64,000 nucleotides of DNA. Origin: Pisaster brevispinus (taxonomy: Eukaryota; Echinodermata; Asteroidea; Forcipulatida; Asteriidae). The notes below the pieces were generated by a model, which saw nothing but the letters and a program-made list of their open reading frames with translations, did not search any database and had not been told where the DNA came from. Location of the stretch: contig JAMKCF010000001.1 in assembly GCA_023634235.1 (NCBI GenBank), positions 31,736,772 through 31,800,771 of the forward strand. The letters are read 5' to 3'. Positions 23,901 through 32,173 of the stretch are shown here, piece after piece (position 1 is the first letter of the stretch; every line of letters begins with the position of its first letter). Made by a program: the position numbers and the translations under genes.

Positions 23901-26900
23901 ATACATAGGTAGCTGGTACAAGCTCGATTACACCTAGAGCTAATATTAATCTTAACAGTAACCAAAGCATTGTGCTGTCACAGTACGGAATCACTGTCAT
24001 GGTGACAGCAGAAACTAATATTGAAATTAATCTCATTGTGAAATCGAACACCAGAGAGCGGCTTTGCCTGAATTTTGTATCAACCGTCCTTTGAAGGATA
24101 CAACAATTTATTGGTCTGGATTCAAAAAGGAGGCCGGATAACATTATGGGCTGTCAAAGGCTATTTGTTCAATCATGAAACAGGATCTACGGGCCTATAA
24201 GGAAAGGGTACATGCGAAAGGGGAAGGTCCTGGGGTCGATTTCACAAAGCACACAGATTCATCTTAAGATGAGTTGTCAGTATCACCATAGTGATTTGTA
24301 TTGTGACATCACACTTTGCTTTAGCGATTAGGAGTGATTCGGAGTTAAGATCAATCTTAGCTCTTTATGAACTCGAGCCCTGGCTGGACGCACTTGGTCT
24401 GGCCTACGATTCCGGCCAAGGTGCTTGAGCCACCAGGTGACACTTAACATTACCCTCACCGTTCCCCCGCACTCCCGAATCAATGTTGTGATAAGGAGCG
24501 CAGACCGCGCAATGAGAGCCAACATTGAACGTGGGCCGGGGCGAGGGCCCATCGAGATTTTGGCCGGAATTGTAGCTCAACTGTCCAGATTGCAAAATAA
24601 ATAAAGTTAACAGCTGTCATTCAATACGAGAATTAAAAAGAAAACTTCGAATTCAATAATAGCATTACGCACTTGCCAGAGGCCGAGCTGAAAGTATCGC
24701 CCTAGTTTGTAAAATACCCGTAAAAGTCCGCACGATGACCAAAGTGTTTATCAAAAGCTTGACTAAATTGACCGAAATCGGATTACGGAAGGCGGTAAAA
24801 TTTGCGACCGATCGATCCCCATGAGGCGTTTTGACAAAAACAGTCAACGATGACCTCACATATAGAGCGCCACCAAGAGGAAAGACAAAGTAATCTTGCA
24901 AACAATAAATCTTTGCCACCAACATGTGATCATTAACAAAGCAATGAAGCCCCCCACCCCCCTCCCCCCCACACACACAAAATAAAAACATGTGAATTTT
25001 ACTGCGTAAACCATTATTGGATGCGGCATTCTGCATCTTTAAAATGTAATTTGTAAGTGAATGCAATCGGGCCGTTGGCGATCGATGGTAACAAGTCCAC
25101 GTAATTCGATTTGTGTGATATTGAAGCTTCACACCAGGCAATTAAAGGCAATTACAGGGTCTCTGGGTGGGTTTAATGGGGTACAACGTTGTATTGACCC
25201 TTTCTAGCACGCCCACGATGATGTGTGTCTGTCTGGAGATCCGTGTCATCACATTCTCCTGATGTTGGTCTAACTTCGGTCTAAGTCATGGCAAACAAGT
25301 GAGTTGTTATTGTTTGTTCAGGCCGTTAACACCAACTAAAGCATTGTGCTGTCACAGTACGAAATAACTGTCACGGTAACAGCAGAAACTAATATTCAAA
25401 CTAATCCCATTGTGAAATCAAACACCAGAGAGCTAGTATTTTGTCCAAACTTTGCTTCAAAAAAGTATTTTTCATTTTTGTTCGTGCCATTTTACCTCAC
25501 CATTAAAAATATATGTTTTGTTTGTTCAACTCAACTCCCGGTTCAGAATTGTCTTCGGATTCCGTGTTACCCCGGGGCCTTGATATGTTTTTGAGTCACG
25601 TTAACCAGGAAACCGGTTAATAAATCTGCTTTTTACTCAGAATCTACGCCACTTTGTCCCATTTCTAGGTCATTCCATGACGTTTTTGTTTATATAATAT
25701 ATTTATTTAGACCCGTGAGTTTTAAAGTGTGAAATGTCTAATTTGTGAAGTTTGAACCAGGTTCTGATAATTTATCTTGTTGTTGTTTAACAATCCTGTT
25801 CAAGATATCAATAAATTAGTAATTAGTAAATCACAAGCAAAATCATTAATGTGAGTTGGCGGTATACTAAGAATGAGTTACAAACAATAAACTAAAACAA
25901 TAAAAAAAACAAAAAAACAATAAAGTGTAACAACCGTTGAATTTGTTGATTTCTTACCTGTTGGTTTTGTTGTGTTTTGGCGCGTTCTTTCTTATCCAGA
26001 TCTTTTAATGAAGATTCCAACTGTGGATATAAAATCCATGTTAATTTATATATTTATTTATTTATGAATATTCATACACCATAATCCATTCAACTAATGT
26101 CGCAATGTAAAGAGGTGATTTTCTCAACAGATTTTAAAGTAACTCTTGAACAGTACACAATAGGAAGTCAATACATTCACCGTGACACATTGAATCATAA
26201 ACAACACTTTTACAACATTTGGTCTAATTCAGCTTGCAAAAAGAATTACTTTTTTTTTAGGAAGTCAAATAATTTGATGGGTAATAGAAAACATTAATGG
26301 CATGAGAATACACGAATTGTAACAATGTATTTTATATTAATTTCTTGACTATTGAAAAACAGATGTATTTTTTTATCCAATATATCACCCACAAAGGCAG
26401 GTGTCTGTATAATCGATATAGTCGTGACAACAACAAAAGTTATTTTTTTTTTAAACAGACCTCTTTCTTTTTACTGAGAATGTCTTGCATTTCTTGCTCT
26501 TTCTCCTCCAGCCATCTATCCATCTCAGCCTGCAACTCCTCTTGATACTGAGAAATACAAAAATAAAAAATAAATAAATAAAATTACACACAAATTATTT
26601 CCTCGTTTTTATTTGTACATAAAGGCACTCCTCCCCAATCTCCATAGTGTCTTTGGCAAGCAAGGAGGAAGCTTACAAATTCTTCCATTCTATGGTAACT
26701 CTATGGGCCCTTTTAAGAAATCTTTCAAAGAGTATCTCATCTCCCAATATGTAGCATAGTTTCATCCTTTTGGTTTGTTCTCCAAAATGTTCTCCTCCCC
26801 TGCAGAATGACGGTTTTGTTAGCAGTCACTTATCTTAATTTCCTTTTGGTTAGGTCATTGTCCACACGTTTATCTTGGACTTATTTCATGTACTGTGTAT

Positions 26901-27569
26901 TTGTTTTTGTCTAAAGGCACTCCACTACAAGCCTTGGCTTACAAGGACTGTGCCTCCACAATATTTTGTCTATTGCATTCTGTTATGTAGTCTTCAGTAT
27001 GGAAATAAATGTAATATTGAATTGAATTGAATTGAATTGAATTGAAAACTCAATAACTCATAATGTTGGGCTTGGATAGGATCGATATACCTGTTCCGAT
27101 GATAAGCGATTGTCAATTGGGCGTTTAATCCCAGATCACACCAAGTCAGAACAAGTCATACACAGTCGTCATGGCTAGGATTTTTGAGAATTTTGGGGAA
27201 CGACCGTTGGTGGAAATTACTTACTCCATCTAACTGGCATCAGAAACTATGAGTCTCTTGGTATTATAAAAAAAGCATTTATTAAGAATAATATGTAAAT
27301 AAGACCCATAGTAAAACGCTATAAACCAAACAAAAACTAAAATCAAACAAACACCCCAACACCCCCCTAATAAAAAACAAGTTAAAAAAATTAAATAAAT
27401 AAATAAACAATCAAAAACGAAAGAGAACAAATAAACAAGCAAAATCCTCAACAAACAAACAAATAAACAACCAAAAGCAATGGCAATAGCGTTAGGTTTC
27501 AACACTATTGTACCATGAGTGTGTCTAAGTTGGGTTGGATCGAAGTGTGAATTGAGGCCTTTACTGTTT

Positions 27570-27604
<35 letters not shown>

Positions 27605-29713
27605 CATGGAGGCGAAAAGAAACCAAAAAAAATATATAAAATAATGGGAACACCAATGGAATAAATGCAAACGATTCACCCTTGAATCCCCCCGGAAATT
27701 AAATGGCCTTGAAATAATAAGATCACCCACATAATCAGGAAGTTCGCGATGTTGTTATGTGTTGCAATCTGCGACAAATCATGTCAGAAACACCTGGGCA
27801 GACACCTTCTCTAGACGATGAGTTTGTACCTGGTTCGTTTACGTGCATTAACAGACGTGGACCTTTTACCGCATACCGAAAAACAAAGCAATAATGAAGT
27901 GTCTTGCTCAAGGGCACAGGACTGTGCCAGCAGACGGAGAATTGAGGCTACAGTCTGCTGATCTGGGCCCAATTCCATAGAGCTGCTTACAACGGCCGAT
28001 TTTGTGCTTCTGTGCGATTTCCGTTTCATAGCGCTGCTAACCGTAGGCGCACGAAAAGGCATGCTAACCTTCCAGTGCTTACTGTATGAAAATGACTGAC
28101 GTAACATTGCAAGTCCATGGTGACCGCGCAAGATGGCTGCCTAATTTTCTTGCTAACCTGTGAAATACGCTTACGGCTAAGCGACTGTTTCTGCTATAGT
28201 TAGCACGAAAATTTGCTTACCGTTAAGCAGCGTTATGAAATTAGGCCCATGTCCCAATTTCATGGCTCTGCAAAGAATCGGCGCCTAAGGAAGCAGGGAA
28301 TTCCGCGCTTACGTCAAGCGTATTTCACGGGTTAGCAGAGAATTGTTGCTTGTGTGCGTGTGTACTCCTCCACGTTACTAGGCATTCTTTGCTTACACAG
28401 CTAGCACAGAAATTCGGCGCTTGCACAGTAAGTGGAGAATGGTGATCGTAAGCGCTGAATTCGGTGGTAAGCAGAACCATGAAATTGGACGCAGAACGTC
28501 AGACCTTGAGTCTGGTGCGCTATAGACTGCTCGGCAATGACAGTTTGAAAGCTATTGTTTTGCATTTTGACTCCAGGTGATCTTGTCTGTTTATTGGTTA
28601 TCGATCAAGCCATTGGTGTAAGTAGTTCATTTGTAACGAGACATTGAACTCAAATCTTACTTTGAGCTTGAGCGACTCCCTTTCCTGCATCAAGAGGTGT
28701 TCCATCTCCTCATACAACCGATGCATCTCGTCTGTAAGGATGCCATTTTTCCTGAGAGCAAATGGAGACCAAGAATTACTGTTTCACTTCTCATACCTAA
28801 ACTCAGATACTTCCAAAATGGAGTTAGCATTTTCTAACAGCCGAAACAACAAATTTACTTGCACTAAACATAACAAACAAATGCTAATTAAAAATTTATC
28901 CTGGTCAATGCTGATCAGGAAGTGTTTAGAGTGTGTGGTAATTAACGAAAGGCACAATCATTGATAGTAAAACACTGTACTTTTAATATAGTGTTTTGTT
29001 AACATCACAAAGTTATAATAACTGACGTTTGAAATGTTAATGTTTCATTTTCTTCGGGTGTACCTTGAACTAATTGGCTGTTCAGTTCCTCGTGTAAAAC
29101 ATGATCTTTACGGGCCAGAATTGACACAAATTCCGTGTCTCCTGTGGGGCCTGACCTATTCCTGATTCAGTACGACCGGGAATCTGTTTCAAAATGACCA
29201 AGAAGTGAGTCAAACTGACGCAGAATGCGAGTGAAGATCCCATTATTGACTGCTTTTGTTACATCAGTAATGTATACATGTACCTGTTTATGTTTGTAGT
29301 CTTGTCATTTAGCCTTCGAGAAAGACTCTGCTAGGGTCGAAACGTCAGGCCACTAACTATTTTTGTGCATTTATACCCGATAGGTCCTTTTGGTTGGTAA
29401 GCATTTTGCTACAGCTAATACTATTTTTCAACCCATTATTTTAACAAGTTTCCGTGTCAGCCAGACAAAGAAAATGGGCCAAGTCCCGTGTGACGTCCCC
29501 CGTGGAACCCGGGTCAGATATGTCCCCGGTAGTTTTTTTTAGAGTTTAACCCCCCAACGGCGAGATTTGACTAACGTTTTGACAAGGCTGTCGCAGCTGT
29601 CGTGCACCTTCTGAATCTCCTGGACAGCTTTCTTGAGGAAATTCTGGAAGACCAGGAGAAGTTCCGGTTCATCGTTCCGTAGTTTCTGCCAGAGCACGTA
29701 CAGTTCATCTTGC
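11350..29713 (-). CDS. RASEF-like: Large coiled-coil Rab GTPase gene, CRACR2A/RASEF/RAB44 group (14 exons seen, 5' end missing)
   Basis: Fourteen exons splice with GT-AG introns and matching phases into 455 residues ending at TGA. Order: N-terminal coil with DELYVLWQKLRNDEPELL and MHRLYEEMEHLL (1-76), more heptad-rich coil to about 230, a Ser/Cys linker, and a Rab domain from about 258. G1 is GDSGVGKTS (269-277), G3 WDTAGQER (316-323), G4 is HKED (374-377) where NKxD is usual, and G5 EASAK (403-407). The tail KKKCCSV is a CC-type geranylgeranylation site. This coil-plus-Rab architecture defines the CRACR2A/RASEF/RAB44 group of large Rabs, which act in calcium-linked vesicle traffic; FRSIP..YFRKADGVLLLYD is closest to RASEF. 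Members usually begin with EF-hands. Here the first exon seen starts mid-codon, so at least one 5' exon is missing. Confidence 0.9.
11569..11645 (-). CDS. RASEF-like: Large Rab exon 13, G5 motif
   Basis: Acceptor AATTTAATTTCAG, donor GCGAG|GTAGGT, 77 bases, starting in phase 0 and leaving two bases. It encodes ENGALFIEASAKTGFNIFET and LGRLAR. EASAKTG is the G5 guanine-contacting loop and the rest is the last Rab helix. A TTGATTGA-type repeat lies just upstream of the acceptor. Confidence 0.93.
11650..11775. repeat. TTGA/ATTGATTG tetranucleotide-type repeat
   Basis: Imperfect ATTGATTG and TTAATTGA repeats directly upstream, on the gene's strand, of the acceptor of large-Rab exon 13. Confidence 0.85.
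12397..12547. mobile_element. MITE family 2 (CTCF-like ends), beside a donor
   Basis: A 151-base element with inverted ends. The left arm reads CTAGGTGGCAGCAGACTTAC, and the right arm, GTCTGCTGCCACCTAG, is its complement. The outer bases CAAT..ATTG match the copy at 54,489-54,638, which has the same length. The right end is seven bases from the last base of exon 12 on the plus-strand map. Confidence 0.85.
12555..12656 (-). CDS. RASEF-like: Large Rab exon 12, unusual G4 motif
   Basis: Acceptor ATGTAG|GAGG, donor CACAG|GTATGG, 34 codons in phase 0. It encodes EVDDTATIMLVGHKEDLADY and the following helix to ILAQ. The position where Rabs have NKxD reads HKED, from the codon CAC, so the guanine-contacting asparagine is replaced by histidine. 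A MITE begins about seven bases into the adjoining intron. Confidence 0.92.
13063..13303. mobile_element. MITE family 1, near full length
   Basis: A 240-base element with terminal inverted repeats: GGCACAATTTAATGGCTCTG at the left and GCAGAGCCATGAAATTGGGC at the right. A largely intact reverse-oriented copy is at 28,256-28,487. Confidence 0.85.
13442..13655. mobile_element. MITE family 4 (CACTGCAAA ends)
   Basis: The left end is CACTGCAAAAAGCTGGGGTT and the right end includes AATTTTAACACC..ATGCAGT. It shares ends and interior with 48,309-48,535. Non-coding. Confidence 0.8.
13755..13869 (-). CDS. RASEF-like: Large Rab exon 11
   Basis: Acceptor TTGACTTTAG, donor AGCATCAGA|GTACGT, 115 bases (one completing base plus 38 codons). 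It encodes FRSIPHAYFRKADGVLLLYD followed by LSCEKSFLNVKSWIASIR, the strongly conserved Rab core after switch II. This wording is very close to RASEF. Confidence 0.94.
14118..14546. repeat. CAG/CTG trinucleotide tract, intron of the large Rab
   Basis: About 430 bases of imperfect GCA/ACA repeats with a nearly pure CAG block at about 14,489-14,546. On the gene's strand it reads CTG and begins roughly 20 bases after the donor of exon 10. The long poly-Leu, poly-Ala and poly-Gln ORFs across it are by-products. Confidence 0.95.
14568..14649 (-). CDS. RASEF-like: Large Rab exon 10, switch II / G3
   Basis: Acceptor TTTCCCGCCAG, donor GAAAG|GTAATA, 82 bases. It encodes IGFHMKSLVMDNNVVSLQIW then DTAGQE and part of Arg. 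The catalytic glutamine of DTAGQE is present. The split codon at its start reads GAA (Glu) where Rabs usually have Gly, and the next conserved Asp is Gly (TIEIGF against a family TxGxDF). A CTG-rich tract starts about 20 bases beyond the donor. Confidence 0.92.
14957..14992. repeat. (TAAA)n microsatellite
   Basis: About nine uninterrupted AAAT/TAAA units in the intron between large-Rab exons 9 and 10. Confidence 0.95.
15298..15418 (-). CDS. RASEF-like: Large Rab exon 9, P-loop and switch I
   Basis: Acceptor GTTTTTACAG, donor ACAATAG|GTATGA, 40 codons plus one base. It encodes LRTPDRCFKVVMCGDSGVGK then TSFLQRFCHNTFTDSPQVTI. GDSGVGKTS is the P-loop (Lys275), and the Thr near the end is the switch I threonine that coordinates magnesium. 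Confidence 0.94.
15961..15977. repeat. Poly-C run
   Basis: Homopolymer cytosines in an otherwise featureless intron (15,419-16,529), in which no further exon was found. Confidence 0.9.
16530..16647 (-). CDS. RASEF-like: Large Rab exon 8, end of coil and linker
   Basis: Acceptor CTACGTCACAG, donor ATGCAG|GTAACA, one completing base plus 39 codons. It encodes EKYENLVEENYEVRPRRVGV then MQMSRVSSYSDCECDQQMQ. The coil ends near YEV and a Ser/Cys/Gln linker leads to the Rab domain. A noncoding direct duplication lies just upstream at 16,650-16,765. Confidence 0.85.
16918..16998 (-). CDS. RASEF-like: Large Rab exon 7, coiled coil
   Basis: Acceptor GTGAACGCACAG, donor ACTCAG|GTGAAC, 81 bases with split Arg codons at both ends. 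It encodes EYAEVMKEQERKSRDRQSLE and LQLEKL, a highly charged heptad pattern continuous with both neighbouring exons. Confidence 0.88.
18590..18835. mobile_element. Inverted-repeat element in an intron
   Basis: Outer arms GAGTTGTGG / CCACAACTC and inner arms TGTAAACAACTCGACGTTTC / GGCGAGTTGTTTACA form nested inverted repeats. It lies in the large intron 16,999-19,985, which otherwise shows no gene. Confidence 0.6.
19178..19733. mobile_element. MITE family 2, long version (556 bp)
   Basis: The left end is CAATGACAGACTTTCGAACG then CTAGGTGGCAGCA; the right end is CTGCTGCCACCAGCGTTCCC then TAACATTG. It has the same termini as the 150-base copies but a much longer non-coding interior, so it is a candidate progenitor or a filled copy. 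Confidence 0.65.
19986..20101 (-). CDS. RASEF-like: Large Rab exon 6, coiled coil
   Basis: Acceptor TTTTTCAAAG, donor GAGAG|GTATGT, 38 codons plus two bases. It encodes ENTQLRLRLDQSLAGLNETQ and on to DETERERDFIE, with leucines and charges spaced as in a coiled coil. Confidence 0.88.
20485..20504. repeat. Poly-A run
   Basis: About 20 consecutive adenines, possibly an old retroposon tail, in the intron between large-Rab exons 5 and 6. Confidence 0.85.
20618..20800. mobile_element. MITE family 1 copy, degenerate
   Basis: The left end is CCAATTTCACAAAGCTGCTT. The interior shows the family's GCATGGTATCCTGCTCATCG and TTCTGCTTAA blocks. Confidence 0.55.
20948..21019 (-). CDS. RASEF-like: Large Rab exon 5, coiled coil
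   Basis: Acceptor TTGTCTTTTAG, donor GTGAAG|GTAACT, 24 codons, phase 0 on both sides. It encodes LETMVMELSRHEANIVAENE then DLVK. Confidence 0.86.
21725..21970. mobile_element. MITE family 3 (CACTCTAAAAA ends, TA flank)
   Basis: A 246-base palindromic element: TACACTCTAAAAACCTCC..GGTC at the left and CGGACGTTTTTAGAGTGTA at the right, with TA at both borders as in Tc1/mariner-type insertion. The interior repeats TTGACCCGG / CCGGGTCAA motifs. Confidence 0.85.
21971..22095 (-). repeat. Dispersed repeat, copy 2
   Basis: Inverted copy of bases 1-130, immediately next to the MITE ending at 21,970. It includes the palindrome TTTGGGTCATCGACCCAAA. Confidence 0.75.
22198..22231. repeat. (TTTG)n microsatellite
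   Basis: About eight TTTG/GTTT units. Confidence 0.95.
22450..22585. repeat. Dispersed repeat A, first copy
   Basis: Shares AAGATGAGTTG, TTGTATTGTGACATCACACT and a TCAGTCTTGG/TCAATCTTAG block with 24,240-24,370. Non-coding. Confidence 0.6.
23120..23420 (+). mobile_element. LINE 3' end remnant (CR1/L2-like)
   Basis: Reads HAAPRLWNKLI and, after decay, KKLKTHLFSQVFE, the usual last residues of CR1/L2-type ORF2 proteins. It then has GCGCTGTATAAG and a (TTG)n-like tail. Broken and inactive. Confidence 0.65.
23935..24080. repeat. Dispersed repeat B, first copy
   Basis: Shares AAAGCATTGTGCTGTCACAG, GGTGACAGCAGAAACTAATA and AACACCAGAGAGC with 25,325-25,450. Non-coding. Confidence 0.65.
24240..24375. 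repeat. Dispersed repeat A, second copy
   Basis: Second copy of the 22,450-22,585 repeat, bounded by TTTCACAAAG at the left and TTATGAACTCGAGCCCTGG at the right. Confidence 0.6.
25325..25455. repeat. Dispersed repeat B, second copy
   Basis: Direct repeat of 23,935-24,080, about 1.4 kb downstream of it, with roughly 90 percent identity by eye over the core. Confidence 0.65.
25535..25735. mobile_element. MITE family 3 copy, degenerate
   Basis: The order of diverged blocks (CGGTTCAGAATTGTC, GATTCCGTGTTACC, GGGGCCTTGA, CCCATTTCTAGGTCATT, AGTTTTAAAGTGTG) follows the intact element at 21,725-21,970. Confidence 0.55.
25958..26020 (-). CDS. RASEF-like: Large Rab exon 4, coiled coil
   Basis: Acceptor TATATCCACAG, donor CAACAG|GTAAGA, 21 codons, phase 0. 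It encodes LESSLKDLDKKERAKTQQNQ and a final Gln. Confidence 0.84.
26461..26547 (-). CDS. RASEF-like: Large Rab exon 3, coiled coil
   Basis: Acceptor TATTTCTCAG, 29 codons, phase 0. The donor is GAG|GTCTGT, which is weaker than the others. It encodes YQEELQAEMDRWLEEKEQEM and QDILSKKKE, a clear amphipathic charged coil. Confidence 0.84.
26620..27048 (+). mobile_element. LINE 3' end with (GAATT)n tail
   Basis: Encodes SVFGKQGGSLQILPFYGNS then MGPFKKSFKEYLISQYVA and a stop, which looks like a non-LTR ORF2 C-terminus. A 3' UTR follows, ending in a (TTGAA)n tail at about 27,018-27,047. It is 5'-truncated and lies in an intron on the antisense strand of the large Rab gene. Confidence 0.65.
27573..27604. 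repeat. Poly-T run of 32
   Basis: Uninterrupted thymines. This would be a poly-A tail if a retroposon lies on the minus strand, but no body was recognised. The 166-codon ORF through it is an artefact. Confidence 0.95.
27840..27955 (-). mobile_element. SINE fragment
   Basis: Contains AAGTGTCTTGCTCAAGGGCA and the neighbouring degenerate tRNA-like region in minus orientation, as in the SINE at 10,640-11,008. Confidence 0.5.
27965..28248. mobile_element. MITE family 1, diverged longer copy
   Basis: Ends GGGCCCAATTCCATAGAGCT and AAGCAGCGTTATGAAATTAGGCCC are inverted. It lies head-to-tail with another family member starting at 28,256. Confidence 0.8.
28256..28487. mobile_element. MITE family 1, near full length
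   Basis: Ends CCCAATTTCATGGCTCTGC and GCAGAACCATGAAATTGG. It is nearly the reverse complement of 13,063-13,303 over its length (for example AATCGGCGCCTAAGGAAGCA). Confidence 0.85.
28661..28751 (-). CDS. RASEF-like: Large Rab exon 2, coiled coil with YEEME motif
   Basis: Acceptor TTTGCTCTCAG, donor CTCAAA|GTAAGA, one completing base plus 30 codons. It encodes KNGILTDEMHRLYEEMEHLL and MQERESLKLK. The LYEEME stretch is characteristic of the N-terminal coil in CRACR2A/RASEF-group proteins. Confidence 0.9.
29080..29555. mobile_element. MITE family 3 copy split by an insertion
   Basis: The left half has GGGCCAGAATTGACACAAAT and GTGGGGCCTGACC; the right half has AACCCGGGTCAGATATG and ends TTTTTTTTAGAGT. 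About 200 unrelated bases (29,245-29,445) separate them. The right end lies about 20 bases from the donor of the large-Rab exon at 29,576. Confidence 0.65.
29245..29445. repeat. Dispersed repeat with GTCGAAACGTCAGGCC
   Basis: Holds CCTTCGAGAAAGACTCTGCT followed by GTCGAAACGTCAGGCC. Similar blocks occur inverted at about 35,280-35,420 and 61,785-61,860. It is inserted within a family 3 MITE. Confidence 0.6.
29576..29713 (-). CDS. RASEF-like: Large Rab first exon seen, coiled coil start
   Basis: Acceptor TTTTACCCTGCAG, donor GTCAAAAC|GTTAGT, 138 bases (one completing base, 45 codons, two bases). It encodes QDELYVLWQKLRNDEPELLL then VFQNFLKKAVQEIQKVHDSC. The DELYxLWQ..EPELL..F..FL signature is typical of the segment after the EF-hands in this family. 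Because it opens mid-codon after a good acceptor, it is not the first exon. Confidence 0.9.
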
Positions 29714-30204
29714 CTGCAGGGTAAAACGGAAAGAGGTGGAAAAAAATAGCCCATTAAGTTACTTAAACGTTGCTGCACCTGCTTAGGGGCGTTTCCAGAC
29801 ATGGCATGTTTTACTGGCAGAGCCGTGAAGATAGAGGAAGATGGACGAAATCAATTTTGATTGTGGTCAATATTGGGATTTTCTTGAAGTGGAACAGACA
29901 CCATATTGGACAGATGTTTAACGTGTGACCTTTTTCTCACAAATACATCTTCCAAAACCTCATCCATGAACCAAACACATTAGTAAATTAATGATCATTT
30001 TGTGTGTGTGTGTGTGTCTAGGACCTGTTTATATTTAACAATTGAAGGGAATATGTCTAAACAATGGTTACTCAGAAATGAAAGACATTGTTTCAATGGA
30101 ACTTAGTTACTCCAAGATCTCTTCTCTTATTAACATAAATATTGTTTGGAGAAAGTCACAAAACAAGAGTATAAGCAGTTAACGTCCAGGGGCATCTCCG
30201 GTAC

Positions 30205-30400
30205 AATGTATGCAATTAGATAGGCCGCTACCAAGCTTCGGCTCTTCTCAAGTTTCAGGCTAAAATTCACTCTAATTCATTGAAACTGAAAACAAAATCA
30301 CCAGCAGTTGTCACATAGTTTAAATCAATTAGAGTGAACTTCAATCTAGAACTTTAAGAGAGTGGCTACGGCTGAAACACCGAAAAGTCCTATTTTTTAA
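30205..30400. mobile_element. Possible inverted-repeat element
   Basis: CCGCTACCAAGCTTCGGCTC..CAAGTTTCAG at the left and CTTTAAGAGAGTGGCTACGG at the right form imperfect arms, with a second inner pair (TTCACTCTAATT / AATTAGAGTGAA). The bounds are approximate. Confidence 0.4.
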
Positions 30401-30779
30401 ACGTTGTCGTTGCAGCCAACAGCCGTAGACGTAAGTCCCATTATTCTGACTCTTCTGTTTTAGTATTTACAATTTTGTTTTTGATACATATATTTTTTGA
30501 GTTTAGGTTTTCAGAGAGAAGCTTGGCTGTTATTCCTTGAGATGAAAACCGAGTTCTTCCAGTTATCTCCCAGCTGCAATAAGTCTCCAGGGAACAAGAA
30601 CCCTGCCAAGCGGTGACCTAGTAGTATTAAATTCGCTCGTGAGAGGAGGATCAAAGAGGTTGCAAACCAAGGCCTGACCTAATTCATATATCGTCTCATT
30701 AACGAGTTTTCAGTTGTAGGCCTATATCTTAGTTTCTGGTAAAAACAAAAACATGTTTTGTTAGCGTTCATGATTTGAA

Positions 30780-31740
30780 AATGTTTTATGGTGGAGATAC
30801 AATCTTGTAAGGTTTGCGGTAACACCATGTACAGTGTATGAGTATGGATTTGAAACTTTGCATGGTGGAGATACAATCTAGTAATGTTTGCAGCAATGCC
30901 ACGTACATGAGTAGGATTTGAAACTTTGCATGTGGGAGATACAATCTAGTAAGGTTTGCGGTAACACCATGTACATGAGTAGGATTTTACACTGGTGGGA
31001 ACTAGTTAAGGTTTGCGGTAACACCATGTGATGAGTAGGATTTGAGACTTTGCATGGTGGAAATACAATCTAGTTTAACGTTTGCAGTAACACTATGTAC
31101 ATGAGTATGATTTGAAACTTTGCAGGGTGGAAATACAATCTAGTAAAGTTTGCGGTAACACCATGTACATGAGTAGCATTTGAAACTGTGCATGGTGGAG
31201 ATACAATCTAGTAAGGTGTGCGGTAACCCATGTACGTACATATGAGTAGGATTTGAAACTCTGAACGGTGGAGATCCATTCTTGTAAGTTTGCGGTAACA
31301 CCATGTACATGAGTAGGATTTGAAACTTTGCACGGTGGAGATACAATCTAGTAAGGTGTGCGGTAACACCATGTACATATGAGTAGGATTTGAAACTGTG
31401 CACGGTGGAGATACATTCTTGTAAGGTTTGCGGTAACACCATGTACATGAGTAGGATTTGAAACTGTGCACGGTGGATATACATTCTAGTAAGGTGTGCG
31501 GTAACACCATGTATATGAGTAGGATTTGAAACTGTGCACGGTGGAGATACATTCTTGTAAGGTTTGCGGTAACACCATGTACATGAGTAGGATTTGAAAC
31601 TGTGCACGGTGGAGATACATTCTAGTAAGGTGTGCGGTAACACCATGTATATGAGTAGGATTTGAAACTTTGCATGGTGGAGATACAATCTAGTAAGGTG
31701 TGCAGTAATACCATGTACATGAGTAGGATTTGAAACTTGA
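30780..31740. repeat. 68-bp minisatellite array
   Basis: About 14 units of a 66-69 base monomer: GGTTTGCGGTAACACCATGT, then ACATGAGTAGGATTTGAAAC, then TTGCATGGTGGAGATACAAT and CTAGTAA. Central units alternate GGTTTGCGG/GGTGTGCGG and CTTG/CTAG, suggesting dimer order. The 182- and 114-codon minus-strand ORFs here are repeat artefacts. Confidence 0.95.
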
Positions 31741-32117
31741 ATATAGAAAATAGTACAAGTCGTATTGTGTACTGGTTTATATTACAATTACGTGTTATGC
31801 TTTGACTTTATGGCTTTGTATGTTTTGTAAATTCAGTGTTTTGATGGTTATATCTGAGTTATGCAGTGATCATAGAGCTACAAACCAGCACACACAGTGT
31901 ATGTCCAGTGTATAAACAGTGTATGTACGGTGTTGTGGTTTGCTGTCTCTTTTACCTAAAATAGGGTTTACTTTTTAACTTTTATTGTAGGCCTGCAATT
32001 TCTCTATTGTATATCGTTTAATCTTTTTAACCCTGTGTTTACTGTTGTGTGTTTTAATGTTTAAGGTGTGTTTTTATGTAAAAGGCCAAAGAAATTTCCC
32101 ATACAGGGACAATAAAG

Positions 32118-32148
32118 TTTTATTGTATTGTATTGTATTGTATTGTAT
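32118..32148. repeat. (TTGTA)n microsatellite
   Basis: Five or six TATTG/TTGTA units. Confidence 0.9.
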
Positions 32149-32173
32149 ATACAGTGTAATGGTAATACCATAA

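Noticed and set aside
24665..25141. 158-codon minus-strand ORF
   Set aside because: Inside an intron, contains a homopolymer-derived glycine run and resembles no family.
27230..27730. 166-codon minus-strand ORF
   Set aside because: Low-complexity AT-rich DNA crossing a 32-T run; no domain or splice context.
31140..31688. 182-codon minus-strand ORF
   Set aside because: Lies wholly in the 68-bp minisatellite; its peptide repeats follow the repeat unit.
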